64,000 nt of DNA from Paraburkholderia fungorum (GTDB lineage Bacteria; Pseudomonadota; Gammaproteobacteria; Burkholderiales; Burkholderiaceae). Where the stretch lies: the NCBI RefSeq assembly GCF_003610895.1, contig NZ_MCAS01000008.1, positions 124,001-188,000 on the forward strand. The letters run 5' to 3'. Shown here one piece after another: positions 17,562-26,948 of the stretch. A model generated the notes under the pieces. That model was given only the letters and a program-made list of their open reading frames with translations. It was not told where the DNA came from and did not search any database. Both the position numbers and the translations under genes were made by a program. Within the stretch, counting starts at the first letter, position 1. The number at the start of each line of letters is the position of its first letter.

Positions 17562-18782
17562 ATGAGCTGGACACGGGAACAGAGAAACGTCACGATCGCC
17601 GCCTATCTGGGCTGGACTCTCGACGCATTCGATTTCTTTCTAATGGTGTTCGTATTGAAAGATATCGCGGCGGAGTTCAATACGAAAATCCCCACGGTTG
17701 CCTTCGGCATTATGCTGACCCTGATTATGCGTCCGGTCGGCGCATTGATTTTCGGGTGGCTCGCCGACAAATACGGCCGCCGTCCCACGCTGATGGTCAA
17801 TATCGCGTGCTTCTCGCTGCTGGAATTGCTGTCCGGCTTCTCACCCAATCTGACCACCCTGCTCGTGCTGCGCGCCCTGTTCGGCATTGCGATGGGCGGT
17901 GAATGGGGCGTGGGCGGCGCACTGACGATGGAAACCGTGCCGCCGAAATCGCGTGGCATCGTCTCGGGTCTGCTGCAAGCCGGCTATCCGAGCGGCTACC
18001 TGCTCGCTTCGGTCGTGTTCGGTGTCTTCTATCAATACATTGGCTGGCGCGGCATGTTCTTCGTCGGCGTGCTGCCGGCCTTGCTCGTCCTGTATGTGCG
18101 GGCACATGTGCCGGAGTCGCCGGCTTTCAAGACGCTCGAGAAGAAGACGCGTCTGGGTCTCGTCGCTACGCTCAAACAGAACGTCGGGCTGTCGCTCTAC
18201 GCGATCGTGCTGATGACCGCGTTCAATTTCTTCTCGCACGGGTCGCAGGATCTGTATCCGACTTTCCTGCGCGTGCAGCATGGATTCGACGCGCATACGG
18301 TGTCGTTCATCACGATCACGCTGAACATCGGTGCGATCTGCGGCGGTCTGTTCTTCGGCTGGTTCTCGGAGAAGATCGGCCGCAAGCGCGCGATCTTCAT
18401 CGCCGCCTTGATCGCCTTGCCGGTGTTGCCGCTGTGGGCTTTCTCCACGACGCCTGTGCTGCTCGCGGCCGGCGCCTTCCTGATGCAGATCTCCGTGCAA
18501 GGCGCGTGGGGCGTGATTCCGGTGCACCTCAACGAAATCTCGCCCGATGAAATTCGCGCGACGTTCCCGGGTCTCGTGTACCAGCTGGGCAATCTGATCG
18601 CGTCGGTCAACGGCCCGCTGCAGGCGAGCGCCGCTGAAGCGCATGGCAACAACTACGCGTTGATCATGGCCGTCGTGATCGGTATCGTGGCCGTGGCGAT
18701 CGCGGTGCTGATTCCGTTTAGCCGTGAGCGCCGCGGCATCGACATGACGCAGTCCGCGAAACAGGTCGCGGCACAGCTTTAA
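17562..18782 (+). CDS. MFS transporter, sialate/carboxylate (NanT/JenA-like) family
   Basis: 406 residues, twelve predicted helices. N-terminal YLGWTLDAFDFFLMVFVLKD carries the D-x-F-D pattern of the sialic-acid/lactate/aromatic-acid symporters; the loop 2-3 motif is GWLADKYGRRPTLM and the second-half copy GWFSEKIGRKRAIF. It imports an organic acid or acidic sugar by proton symport at the inner membrane. AGGAG before the ATG fixes the start. Monocistronic and closed by a strong terminator at 18935. The neighbours do not point to one substrate. Confidence 0.9.
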   Translation: MSWTREQRNVTIAAYLGWTLDAFDFFLMVFVLKDIAAEFNTKIPTVAFGIMLTLIMRPVGALIFGWLADKYGRRPTLMVNIACFSLLELLSGFSPNLTTLLVLRALFGIAMGGEWGVGGALTMETVPPKSRGIVSGLLQAGYPSGYLLASVVFGVFYQYIGWRGMFFVGVLPALLVLYVRAHVPESPAFKTLEKKTRLGLVATLKQNVGLSLYAIVLMTAFNFFSHGSQDLYPTFLRVQHGFDAHTVSFITITLNIGAICGGLFFGWFSEKIGRKRAIFIAALIALPVLPLWAFSTTPVLLAAGAFLMQISVQGAWGVIPVHLNEISPDEIRATFPGLVYQLGNLIASVNGPLQASAAEAHGNNYALIMAVVIGIVAVAIAVLIPFSRERRGIDMTQSAKQVAAQL

Positions 18783-18934
18783 GCGTTCGAACTAAACAGC
18801 TATTTCGCCGGCGCGTTATCAGGCACAATAGCCGCAAAGGCGGGCTCGAACCGCCACTGAGCAAATAAGCACCGCCAACGAGCGGCGCCGCGCAACACAG
18901 AACGCAAGGCCAACACAGGTAGCAAGCAATACGA

Positions 18935-18968
18935 GGCCGTTCCGATTTCGATCGGAACGGCCTTTTTT
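18935..18968 (+). terminator. Rho-independent terminator after the MFS gene
   Basis: Perfect 12-bp stem GGCCGTTCCGAT / ATCGGAACGGCC (18935-18946 and 18951-18962) with a TTCG tetraloop, followed directly by six T. It lies about 150 bases after the MFS stop and isolates it from the TetR-fad block. Confidence 0.93.
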
Positions 18969-19099
18969 ATTTCCGCGCGGTTTGACGTGCCCGCGCGCAT
19001 TGGAAAGACGGACCTTCGTCAGGTCTTCTAGAGGAGTTAGTCCACACCGAGCCCTTGATCGCAGTCCTCATCCTTCTTTATCCTGAAAAAAACGACTGT

Positions 19100-19117
19100 T
19101 TCAAATAGTCATTTGAA
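19100..19117. promoter_or_regulatory. Palindromic operator candidate for the TetR regulator
   Basis: TTCAAAT-agtc-ATTTGAA (7-bp perfect arms), 45 bases before the TetR-family start codon at 19162. Position and symmetry fit autoregulation by that protein. I did not find the same sequence upstream of fadE, fadI or fadD by reading. Confidence 0.5.
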
Positions 19118-19161
19118 TCGCTTGTTTGCGGGCCGGATGCCCGGCAACTGGGAGACGCAAA

Positions 19162-20055
19162 ATGGCAGTTCGCACAACAGGCCGGCACGCCGGCGACACG
19201 AAGTCCCGCATCCTCGACGCCGCCGAAACACTCTTCATCGAATGCGGCTATGAGGCCATGTCCTTGCGCCAGATTACTTCGCGAGCCGAAGTGAATCTCG
19301 CGGCGGTCAACTATCACTTCGGCAGCAAGGAATCGCTGATTCATTCGATGCTGTCGCGCCGGCTCGACCGGCTCAACCAGGAGCGGCTCAAGCTGCTCGA
19401 CCGCTTCGACGACATGCTCGGCGCGCGCCTGACCTGCGAGCACGTGCTCGGCGCCATGTTCATTCCCGCGCTGCGGCTCTCGCGCGATCCGCGCGTCGGC
19501 GGCAAGGCGTTTTTGCGCTTGCTGGGGCGCGCCTATACCGATCCGTCGGCGTTCATTCGCGACTTTCTGAATGCGCATTACGAGTCGGTCGCGGTGCGTT
19601 TTTTCGATGCCTTCCAGCGTGCGCTGCCGCATCTGCCGCGTGAGGAACTCGGCTGGCGTCTGCACTTCGCGATCGGCGCGCTGTCCGGGGTGCTGGCCGG
19701 CACCGATACCGACAGCCTGATTTCCGAGTTCTCGCAGGGCAAGTCGATGAACGATCTGCAACTGATCGCGCGTCTCGCTTCGCTGATGGTGGCCGCGCTG
19801 AAAGCGCCCCTGCCCGACGGCTCGCAACTGGCCACCTTCGCCGCGGTATTGGGCGACGCGACCGAAAGCGCTCCCGAAGGCCAGACAGAAGGCGCGAATC
19901 CTGCTGCTGGCGTTGCAGGTACGCAACCGGTGTCAGGCGGATCGAGTGAGTCTGGCGGATTCGAAGCGTCGGCGCCGGCGGTCTCGGACGGTGAACGGCG
20001 CGGCGGCAACGTCGAGGCGAGTTCGTTTCTGCCCGCGTTGCACGGCACGGCCTGA
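19162..20055 (+). CDS. TetR/AcrR-family regulator of the adjacent fatty-acid genes
   Basis: 297 residues. The N-terminal TetR helix-turn-helix is clear: KSRILDAAETLFIECGYEAM then SLRQITSRAEVNLAAVNYHF and GSKESL (about residues 14-60). The ligand-binding half is of the long type with LRLSRDPRVGGKAFLRLLGR. Past about residue 230 the chain becomes low-complexity, rich in Ala, Gly, Glu and Ser, and unlikely to be structured; the family is usually near 200-230 residues. A start at ATG 19162 has GGGAG about 7 bases before it. The gene heads the acyl-CoA block and has a palindrome in its promoter, so it is probably an autoregulated, acyl-CoA-sensing repressor of PsrA/FadR style. The ligand is inference. 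Confidence 0.88.
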   Translation: MAVRTTGRHAGDTKSRILDAAETLFIECGYEAMSLRQITSRAEVNLAAVNYHFGSKESLIHSMLSRRLDRLNQERLKLLDRFDDMLGARLTCEHVLGAMFIPALRLSRDPRVGGKAFLRLLGRAYTDPSAFIRDFLNAHYESVAVRFFDAFQRALPHLPREELGWRLHFAIGALSGVLAGTDTDSLISEFSQGKSMNDLQLIARLASLMVAALKAPLPDGSQLATFAAVLGDATESAPEGQTEGANPAAGVAGTQPVSGGSSESGGFEASAPAVSDGERRGGNVEASSFLPALHGTA

Positions 20056-20336
20056 ATCAGGCTGAAGAAATGCGGGCGGCGCCGGGGTGGGCCGTCCGCG
20101 TAACGAAGCATGAAGGAATACCGCATATCCGAGCAGCACGTCTAAGTCCCGCACCTAAACAACGTCACGCTGTCGAACTGAAAACACGACACGAAAAACG
20201 CAGCAGGGGCGCAACGCGAAAGCGCCTCAAGCACGCGACGTAGCAGCAACACCGCCAGTTGGAAGATCAATAGAACGCGAGCCGTCCGCGACCCGTGGAT
20301 GCGTTCGCACGCACCATCGAAACAGGAGGAAACGTC

Positions 20337-22835
20337 ATGTCGTGGTTCAACCTGGTACTCGTCATTGCCGCGCTCGCGCTCGTCTACGTTCAGGCGCGCG
20401 CCTCATGGTGGCTTGCCTTCATGATCGTCTGGGTGGCGGCCGCGCATGTCAGTGGCGCAGCGGGTCCGGTGGCGACGGCGGTGCTCGCCATCGTGTTCGT
20501 GCTCCCCGCGCTCGTCCTCACGCTCAAACCGCTGCGCCGTATGTGGCTCACGAAACCCGTGCTCGACATCTTCCGCAAAATCCTGCCGGAGATGTCGCCG
20601 ACCGAGCGCGACGCCATCGAAGCCGGCACCGTCTGGTGGGACGCCCAGTTGTTCTCCGGACGCCCGCATTGGGACACGCTGCTCGGCTATGGCCCGGCCA
20701 CGCTCTCCGCCGAGGAACAGGCGTTTCTCGACGTCGAATGCGAGCACCTGTGCGACCTCGCGAACGACTGGGAAACCACCATGGTGTGGCAGGACCTGTC
20801 GCCGCAAACCTGGCAGTACATCAAGGAGCGCGGCTTTCTCGGCATGATCATTCCGAAGCAGTACGGCGGCAAGCAGTTCTCCGCTTACGCGCATTCGCAG
20901 GTCATCATGAAGCTCTCCACGCGCTGCTCGGCTGCCGCCGTTTCGGTGATGGTGCCGAACTCGCTCGGCCCCGCCGAGCTACTGATGCACTACGGCACCG
21001 AAGAGCAGAAGAACCACTATCTTCCGCGCCTCGCGCGCGGCGACGATATCCCCTGCTTCGCATTGACGAGCCCTTACGCGGGCTCGGATGCCGCCGCGAT
21101 TCCGGACGTCGGCATCGTCTGCAAGGGCATCTTTGAAGGCCGCGAAACGCTGGGTTTTCGCGTTACGTGGGACAAGCGCTATATCACGCTCGGACCGATC
21201 GCCACCGTGCTCGGCCTCGCGTTCCGCGCGCTCGATCCCGATCGTCTGCTCGGTTCGAATGAGGAACCCGGCATCACCTGCGCGCTGATTCCGACCGATC
21301 ATCCTGGCGTCAACATCGGCCGCCGTCATTGGCCGCTGAACGCGGTGTTCCAGAACGGCCCGAACTCGGGCACAGACGTCTTCATTCCGCTCGACTGGGT
21401 GATTGGCGGCCGTGCCCAGGTCGGCAACGGCTGGCGCATGCTGATGGAGTGTCTCGCGGCGGGCCGTGCGATTTCGCTGCCGTCGTCGAATGTGGGGATG
21501 GCGAAAATCGCCGTGCGCGGCACCGGCGCCTATGCCGCGATTCGCCGTCAGTTCCGCACCGCCGTCGGCAAGTTCGAGGGCGTGCAGGAAGCGCTCGGCC
21601 GCATGGGCGGCAATCTCTACGTGATGGACGCCGCGCGCCGCCTGTCCGCGCATGCGGTGGACCTCGGCGAGAAGCCCTCGGTGATCTCGGCGATCGCGAA
21701 GTATCACATCACCGAACGCGCCCGCATGGTCATCAACGACGGCATGGACGTCGCCGCCGGCAAGGGCATCTGCATGGGGCCGTCGAACTTTCTCGCGCGC
21801 GCCTATCAGCAGGTGCCGATTGCGATCACCGTGGAAGGCGCGAACATTCTCACGCGTTGCCTGATCATCTTCGGCCAGGGCGCGATCCGCTGTCATCCGT
21901 ACGTGCTGAAGGAAATGGAGGCCACGCGCGAAACGGATCGCGCCAAGGCGCTGCGCGATTTCGATGCCGCCTTCTTCGGCCACGTCAGTTTCACGCTTTC
22001 CAATGTAGTGCGCAGTTTCGTTTATGGCATCACCGGCGGCGCGTTCATCGCCAAACCGCGCACGGCATACGTGCCGTTGTTGCCGTACTACCGCGCGGCG
22101 ACCCGAATCTCCACCGCGTTCGCGTTGCTCGCCGACGTCTCCATGTTCGTGCTCGGCGGCGACCTGAAACGGCGCGAACGTATCTCGGGGCGTCTGGGCG
22201 ACGTGCTCTCGCAGCTCTACCTGATCTCCGCGACGCTCAAGCGTTTCGAAGACGAAGGCCGTCAGGAAGAAGATCTGCCGCTGGTGCGCTGGGGTGTCGA
22301 AGACTCTCTGTACAAGGCGCAACAGGCGCTCGACGGCGTGCTCGCGAACTATCCGAACCGCTTCGCCGCGGGTCTGGTGCGCGCATTGGCCTTTCCGTTC
22401 GGTCTGCCGCACCGCGAACCGTCCGACCAGCTCGGCACCGAGATCGCGGAGCTGATGCAAACGCCGGGCGCGGCGCGCAACCGGCTGGTGTCCGACTCGT
22501 ACGTGCCGCATCCGGACGTCGATGCGCTCGGCTACGGCGAGCTCGTGTTCGAACTGAACCCGCGCTTCACGCAGATCGACCAGAAACTGCGTGAAGCGGT
22601 CAAGCAAGGCCTGCTCGAAGCGATGCCGCAAAGCCTGCCGCAACTGGCCGCATGGACGGAAAACGCCCAGCAGAAAGGCCTGATCGACGCCGACGATCAC
22701 CGGGTGCTGGACGACTACGCACGGTATGGCGCGCAAGTCGTGCAGGTCGACGACTTCCCGCCCGACTTCGACATGCTCGCCAATTTGCAGAAACGCAAGG
22801 ACATGCTGGAAAAAGCGCTGGAACTCGCGGCCTGA
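20337..22835 (+). CDS. fadE: Acyl-CoA dehydrogenase, FadE type
   Basis: 832 residues, close to the E. coli FadE length (about 814). Two hydrophobic N-terminal segments (NLVLVIAALALVYVQARASW and a following one) anchor it to the inner membrane. The flavin domain shows FALTSPYAGSDAAAIPD and FRVTWDKRYITLGPIATVLG; the catalytic region is AITVEGANILTRCLIIFGQG (about residues 496-515), and the C-terminal DUF1974 domain follows. It introduces the 2,3 double bond of acyl-CoA, passing electrons to ETF. AGGAGGAAA precedes the ATG at 20337. The 281-bp spacer from the TetR gene presumably holds its promoter; no TetR palindrome was seen there. Confidence 0.95.
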   Translation: MSWFNLVLVIAALALVYVQARASWWLAFMIVWVAAAHVSGAAGPVATAVLAIVFVLPALVLTLKPLRRMWLTKPVLDIFRKILPEMSPTERDAIEAGTVWWDAQLFSGRPHWDTLLGYGPATLSAEEQAFLDVECEHLCDLANDWETTMVWQDLSPQTWQYIKERGFLGMIIPKQYGGKQFSAYAHSQVIMKLSTRCSAAAVSVMVPNSLGPAELLMHYGTEEQKNHYLPRLARGDDIPCFALTSPYAGSDAAAIPDVGIVCKGIFEGRETLGFRVTWDKRYITLGPIATVLGLAFRALDPDRLLGSNEEPGITCALIPTDHPGVNIGRRHWPLNAVFQNGPNSGTDVFIPLDWVIGGRAQVGNGWRMLMECLAAGRAISLPSSNVGMAKIAVRGTGAYAAIRRQFRTAVGKFEGVQEALGRMGGNLYVMDAARRLSAHAVDLGEKPSVISAIAKYHITERARMVINDGMDVAAGKGICMGPSNFLARAYQQVPIAITVEGANILTRCLIIFGQGAIRCHPYVLKEMEATRETDRAKALRDFDAAFFGHVSFTLSNVVRSFVYGITGGAFIAKPRTAYVPLLPYYRAATRISTAFALLADVSMFVLGGDLKRRERISGRLGDVLSQLYLISATLKRFEDEGRQEEDLPLVRWGVEDSLYKAQQALDGVLANYPNRFAAGLVRALAFPFGLPHREPSDQLGTEIAELMQTPGAARNRLVSDSYVPHPDVDALGYGELVFELNPRFTQIDQKLREAVKQGLLEAMPQSLPQLAAWTENAQQKGLIDADDHRVLDDYARYGAQVVQVDDFPPDFDMLANLQKRKDMLEKALELAA

Positions 22836-22958
22836 GTGCCTTAAAAAAACATCCAGGCGGGGCACACGCAGATGCCCCAAACTGGGTGCACACTGACACA
22901 CGTCCGGCGTCCCCCAGATGGACGTCCTTCGGGCCTGGCCAGCGGAGCAACGAACACA

Positions 22959-24377
22959 ATGAACGACTCTTATCTGAACTTCGTCAATTCGCCTTTCGGC
23001 GCGCGCCTCGCGCGCTCGTTGGGCCTACCGAAGCCTGAGGTACTGCGCCGCTATCGCGCGGACCAGCCCGAGTTCGACGGCCTGATCGCGATCGGCGCGG
23101 GCCGCGAACCGCATCTGCTCGACGCGCTCGCGACGCTCGTGGCAAGCGTCGGCATGACCAGCGTCGCGCATGAAAGCGCGGGGTTGTGGGTGCCGCTCGC
23201 GAATCGGCATGGTCTGATGACGGGCCGTTTCGAGGCGGCCGAACCCGGTTCGCACGGCAAGCTCGCCGCCCTGCTGTTCGATGCGAGCGGCATCGAAGAC
23301 AGTAGTCAGCTTGAATCGCTGCACGGCTTCTTCCACGATACGTTACGCTCGCTCGGCAAATGTGGCCGCATCATCGTGCTGGGACGGCCGCCGGAAGCCT
23401 GCGCAAACCCGCGTCAATGGACCGCGCAGCGCGCGCTCGAAGGCCTCACGCGTTCGCTCGGCAAGGAAGCGCGGCGCGGCATCACCGCGAACCTCGTCTA
23501 CGTGGAACAAGGCGCCGAGAACGGCATCGAAGCGACGTTGCGATTCTTTCTGTCGCCGCGCTCCGCGTACGTGTCGGGCCAGGTGGTGCGCGTCGGCGTG
23601 CCGGCCGGCCTCGGCGCCGGGGCCCTGCCGGCGTTTGACTGGACTCAGCCGCTCGCGGGGCGGCGCGCCGTCGTCACCGGCGCCGCGCGCGGCATCGGCG
23701 CATCGATCGCGAGCGTGCTCGCGGCGGAAGGCGCGCACGTGATCGGCATCGACATCCCGTCGGCGCGCGAAGCACTCGATTCGACCATGCGCCAGTTGAA
23801 CGGCACAGCCCTCGCCTTCGACATCGCCGCGCCCGAAGCGCCCGCGCAAATCGCCGCGGCGCTCGACGAACAGGGCGTGGATATCGTCGTGCACAACGCC
23901 GGCATCACCAAGGACAAAACCATCGCGAAGATGACCGACGCCGCCTGGCAAAGCGTAATCGACATCAACCTGTCCGCGCAGGAACGGATCGACGACGCCC
24001 TGCTCGCGGCCGGTATCCTGCGCGACGGCGGCCGCATCGTCGCGGTGTCGTCGATCAGCGGCATTGCCGGCAATCTCGGCCAGACCAATTACGCCGCCTC
24101 GAAAGCGGGCGTGATCGGCCGGGTGCAAAGCATGGCGCCGCATCTGCGCGCGCGCGGCATCACGATCAACGCGGTCGCGCCCGGTTTCATCGAAACGCAG
24201 ATGACCGCGAAGATTCCGCTGACCATCCGCGAGGCCGGCCGCCGCATGAATTCGATGAGCCAGGGCGGCCAGCCGGTGGACGTGGCGCAAACCATCGCGT
24301 GGTTCGCGCATCCGGGATCGGCCGGCGTGAGCGGCCAGATCGTGCGCGTGTGCGGACAAAGCCTGATTGGAGCGTGA
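22959..24377 (+). CDS. fabG: High-molecular-weight 3-oxoacyl reductase (FabG4-like SDR)
   Basis: 472 residues, about twice a normal FabG. The C-terminal half is a complete short-chain dehydrogenase: cofactor motif TGAARGIGASIASVL (about residues 240-254), HNAGITKDKTIAKM, and the catalytic VSSISGIAGNLGQTNYAASK with Ser, Tyr and Lys in place. The N-terminal half is a degenerate Rossmann domain lacking the glycine motif, as in mycobacterial FabG4. It would reduce 3-oxoacyl-CoA to the (R)-3-hydroxy form. Start ATG 22959; the longer open frame upstream is not used. A two-base gap separates it from the maoC gene, so the two are coupled. Confidence 0.92.
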   Translation: MNDSYLNFVNSPFGARLARSLGLPKPEVLRRYRADQPEFDGLIAIGAGREPHLLDALATLVASVGMTSVAHESAGLWVPLANRHGLMTGRFEAAEPGSHGKLAALLFDASGIEDSSQLESLHGFFHDTLRSLGKCGRIIVLGRPPEACANPRQWTAQRALEGLTRSLGKEARRGITANLVYVEQGAENGIEATLRFFLSPRSAYVSGQVVRVGVPAGLGAGALPAFDWTQPLAGRRAVVTGAARGIGASIASVLAAEGAHVIGIDIPSAREALDSTMRQLNGTALAFDIAAPEAPAQIAAALDEQGVDIVVHNAGITKDKTIAKMTDAAWQSVIDINLSAQERIDDALLAAGILRDGGRIVAVSSISGIAGNLGQTNYAASKAGVIGRVQSMAPHLRARGITINAVAPGFIETQMTAKIPLTIREAGRRMNSMSQGGQPVDVAQTIAWFAHPGSAGVSGQIVRVCGQSLIGA

Positions 24378-24379
24378 GC

Positions 24380-25300
24380 ATGGCTGAGCCGGGTGATCCG
24401 TTCCGGAGCGCTCACGCCGCGAGCGCGGGCCGTCCGAAGACCGTCCTGATCGAGCAGTTGCCCGCGCCGGCCAAGCTGTATGGGCGCGCGTTGGCCGGCA
24501 TCGTCAAACGCGGGCGCGACACGCACTTGCCGGCGTTGCGCCTCGTGCGCCCCGCGGTGGCGCTCGACCCCGGGTCGATCTGGCGTTATTCGCAGGTCTG
24601 CGGCTTCATCCCCGAGCACGGCGTGCCGCTCACGTATCCGCATCTGCTCGCCTTCCCGCTGCATCTGCTGATGCTGACCGACCCGGCATTTCCCTGGCCC
24701 GCGCTCGGCCTCGTGCATCTGGCGAACCACGTGCGGCTGCGCCGGCCCCTCACTTACAAGGACATGCTGCGCGTCGAGGTGGAGTTCGGCGCGCTGCTGC
24801 GTCATGACAAGGGTCAGGCGTTCGTGCTGCATACACGCATGTACCGCCGCGGCGAAGCGGTGTGGGACGGCGACAGCGTCTATCTGAAACGCGGCGTGCC
24901 GGCGAGCGGCAGCCTGCTCGATCCGCTGGAGCCCGGACCCGTTGCGCTGGAACGACTCTCGCGCTGGCAGTTGCCGTCGCAACTGGGCCGCGACTACGCG
25001 CGCGTGTCCGGCGACTACAACCCGATTCACCTCACCGCGCTGTCCGCGAAGGTGTTCGGCTTTCCGCGCGCCATAGCACACGGCATGTGGACCCTGGCGC
25101 GCGCCGCCGCCGCGCTGCAACCGCCGAAGCCGCTCGCCGAAGCCACGCTGTCCGCCGAATTCAAGTTGCCGATGCTGCTGCCCGGTGAAGCATCGCTGTG
25201 GAGCGCATCGCCCTCGCTGATCGAGCGCGACTTCGAGGTGCGTGACATCGCGGGGGAAAAACCGCATTTGCGCGGCCGTATGCAGTGGAAGCTGCTATGA
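24380..25300 (+). CDS. MaoC-like (R)-specific enoyl-CoA hydratase
   Basis: 306 residues, a double hot-dog protein. The C-terminal hot-dog carries hydratase motif 2: LGRDYARVSGDYNPIHLTAL (about residues 202-221), with the catalytic Asp and His spaced as in R-hydratases, then FPRAIAHGMW. The N-terminal half resembles a second, inactive hot-dog. Length and layout match mycobacterial HtdX. It interconverts trans-2-enoyl-CoA and (R)-3-hydroxyacyl-CoA, the substrate stereochemistry used by the FabG encoded two bases upstream. ATG 24380 follows a GAGCGTGAGC stretch. Confidence 0.92.
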   Translation: MAEPGDPFRSAHAASAGRPKTVLIEQLPAPAKLYGRALAGIVKRGRDTHLPALRLVRPAVALDPGSIWRYSQVCGFIPEHGVPLTYPHLLAFPLHLLMLTDPAFPWPALGLVHLANHVRLRRPLTYKDMLRVEVEFGALLRHDKGQAFVLHTRMYRRGEAVWDGDSVYLKRGVPASGSLLDPLEPGPVALERLSRWQLPSQLGRDYARVSGDYNPIHLTALSAKVFGFPRAIAHGMWTLARAAAALQPPKPLAEATLSAEFKLPMLLPGEASLWSASPSLIERDFEVRDIAGEKPHLRGRMQWKLL

Positions 25301-25497
25301 AGCGCTCGCACACAGTGCCACGCACGGGCGGCTTTTCTTCATGGCGTGGAATGGAAACCGCCTGCGAATCGTTGTTCAGCTTACAGCCATATCGACGCAA
25401 CCAGGCCTTACCGGCCCGTCACACCGATCGTACCGTTCGCACCATCCGCACTATTCGCACCATCCGATAACCAGGGAACGACCCAAAGGAGCCGAGC
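25301..25497. repeat. Spacer with a 13-bp direct repeat before fadI
   Basis: TTCGCACCATCCG occurs at 25436-25448 and again at 25454-25466 (18-bp period), a short tandem repetition just before the thiolase gene. No hairpin terminator is evident in this 197-bp gap, so the maoC transcript may continue into fadI. Confidence 0.4.
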
Positions 25498-26799
25498 ATG
25501 TCCAACCCGCAGCCCGCCGTGCGCCGCGTCGCCATTGTCGGCGGCAACCGGATTCCGTTTGCCCGCTCGAACACCGCTTACGCGACAGCGTCGAATCAGG
25601 ACATGCTGACCTTCACGCTGCAAGGCCTGATCGACCGCTACAACCTGCACGGCGAGCGTCTGGGCGAAGTCGCGGCCGGCGCGGTCATCAAGCACTCGCG
25701 CGATTTCAACCTGACGCGCGAATCGGTGCTGTCCACCACGCTCGCCCGCGAAACACCGGCCTACGACGTGCAGCAGGCCTGCGGCACCGGGCTGGAAGCG
25801 GCCATTCTGGTCGCCAACAAGATCGCCCTCGGACAGATCGAAGTGGGGATCGCGGGCGGTGTCGATACGACCTCCGATGCACCGATCGGCGTCAACGAGC
25901 GCATGCGCAAGATCCTGCTCGAAGCGAATCGCGGCAGGAGCACCGGCCAACGCGTCGGCGCACTGGCTAAATTGCGGCCAGGCATGTTCTTCAAACCGCT
26001 GTTGCCGCGTAACGGCGAGCCGCGCACCGGGCTTTCAATGGGCGAGCATTGCGAACTGATGGCCAAGCGCTGGAACATCTCGCGCGAAGCGCAGGACGTG
26101 CTCGCCTACGACAGCCACCGCAAGCTCAGCGAGGCGTATGCACGCGGCTTCCTCAACGATCTGATGACGCCGTACCGTGGCCTTGCGCGCGACAACAATC
26201 TGCGTTCCGACCTGACGCTCGAAAAACTCTCCGGCCTGAAGCCGGTATTCGATCGCGACGCCGGCACGCTGACTGCCGGCAATTCGACGCCGTTGACCGA
26301 TGGCGCCTCGGCCGTACTGCTGGCAAGCGAGGAATGGGCGGCCAGACATGGACTGCCGGTACTCGCGTATCTGAGCTGGTCCGAAACCGCCGCCGTGGAC
26401 TTCTTCGACAAAAAAGAAGGCCTGCTGATGGCACCCGCTTACGCCGTGCCGCGCATGCTGGCGCGCGCCGGGCTGAGCTTGCAGGACTTCGATCTGTACG
26501 AGATTCACGAAGCCTTTGCCGCACAGGTGTTGTGCACGCTCACAGCGTGGCAGGATGACGAATATTGCCGCACGCAGCTCGGTTTGCCCGGGCCGCTCGG
26601 CGCGATCGATCGGGCAAAATTGAATGTGAACGGCAGCTCGCTCGCCACCGGTCATCCGTTTGCGGCCACGGGCGGCCGCATCGTTGCCGGACTGGCGAAA
26701 ATGCTGGCGCAACTCGACAAACCGGCCGGCACCGCACGCGGGCTGATCTCGATCTGCGCGGCAGGCGGCCAGGGCGTGGTGGCGATTCTGGAGCGTTGA
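25498..26799 (+). CDS. fadI: Acetyl-CoA C-acyltransferase (thiolase), FadI-like
   Basis: 433 residues, thiolase family. Nucleophilic cysteine in YDVQQACGTGLEAAI (about residue 92), the catalytic His in NGSSLATGHPFAATGGRIV and the second Cys in ISICAAGGQGVVAILE near the C-terminus. EIHEAFAAQVLCTL is the NEAFA-box equivalent. Cleaves 3-oxoacyl-CoA with CoA. The long form and the context with FadE and an MaoC hydratase fit FadI/FadA2-like degradative thiolases. AAAGGAG is placed well before ATG 25498. Confidence 0.93.
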   Translation: MSNPQPAVRRVAIVGGNRIPFARSNTAYATASNQDMLTFTLQGLIDRYNLHGERLGEVAAGAVIKHSRDFNLTRESVLSTTLARETPAYDVQQACGTGLEAAILVANKIALGQIEVGIAGGVDTTSDAPIGVNERMRKILLEANRGRSTGQRVGALAKLRPGMFFKPLLPRNGEPRTGLSMGEHCELMAKRWNISREAQDVLAYDSHRKLSEAYARGFLNDLMTPYRGLARDNNLRSDLTLEKLSGLKPVFDRDAGTLTAGNSTPLTDGASAVLLASEEWAARHGLPVLAYLSWSETAAVDFFDKKEGLLMAPAYAVPRMLARAGLSLQDFDLYEIHEAFAAQVLCTLTAWQDDEYCRTQLGLPGPLGAIDRAKLNVNGSSLATGHPFAATGGRIVAGLAKMLAQLDKPAGTARGLISICAAGGQGVVAILER

Positions 26800-26948
26800 G
26801 CGTCACGCCTGGCGTTGCATGTGCATCAATGAATGCCTTGTTTCGAAACCTGCTGCAATGACCGCATCGATTGCTGCTTTGATTACCGCATGACTGGCTG
26901 CAAAACCAGCACACAAACAGATGAAGCCCCGGCTTCAGGAGACGACCG

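Noticed and set aside
20110..20140. ECF-like motif GGAAT with CGTCTA upstream of fadE
   Set aside because: Spacing is 19 instead of 17 bases and the -10 part differs; no link to the ECF operon.
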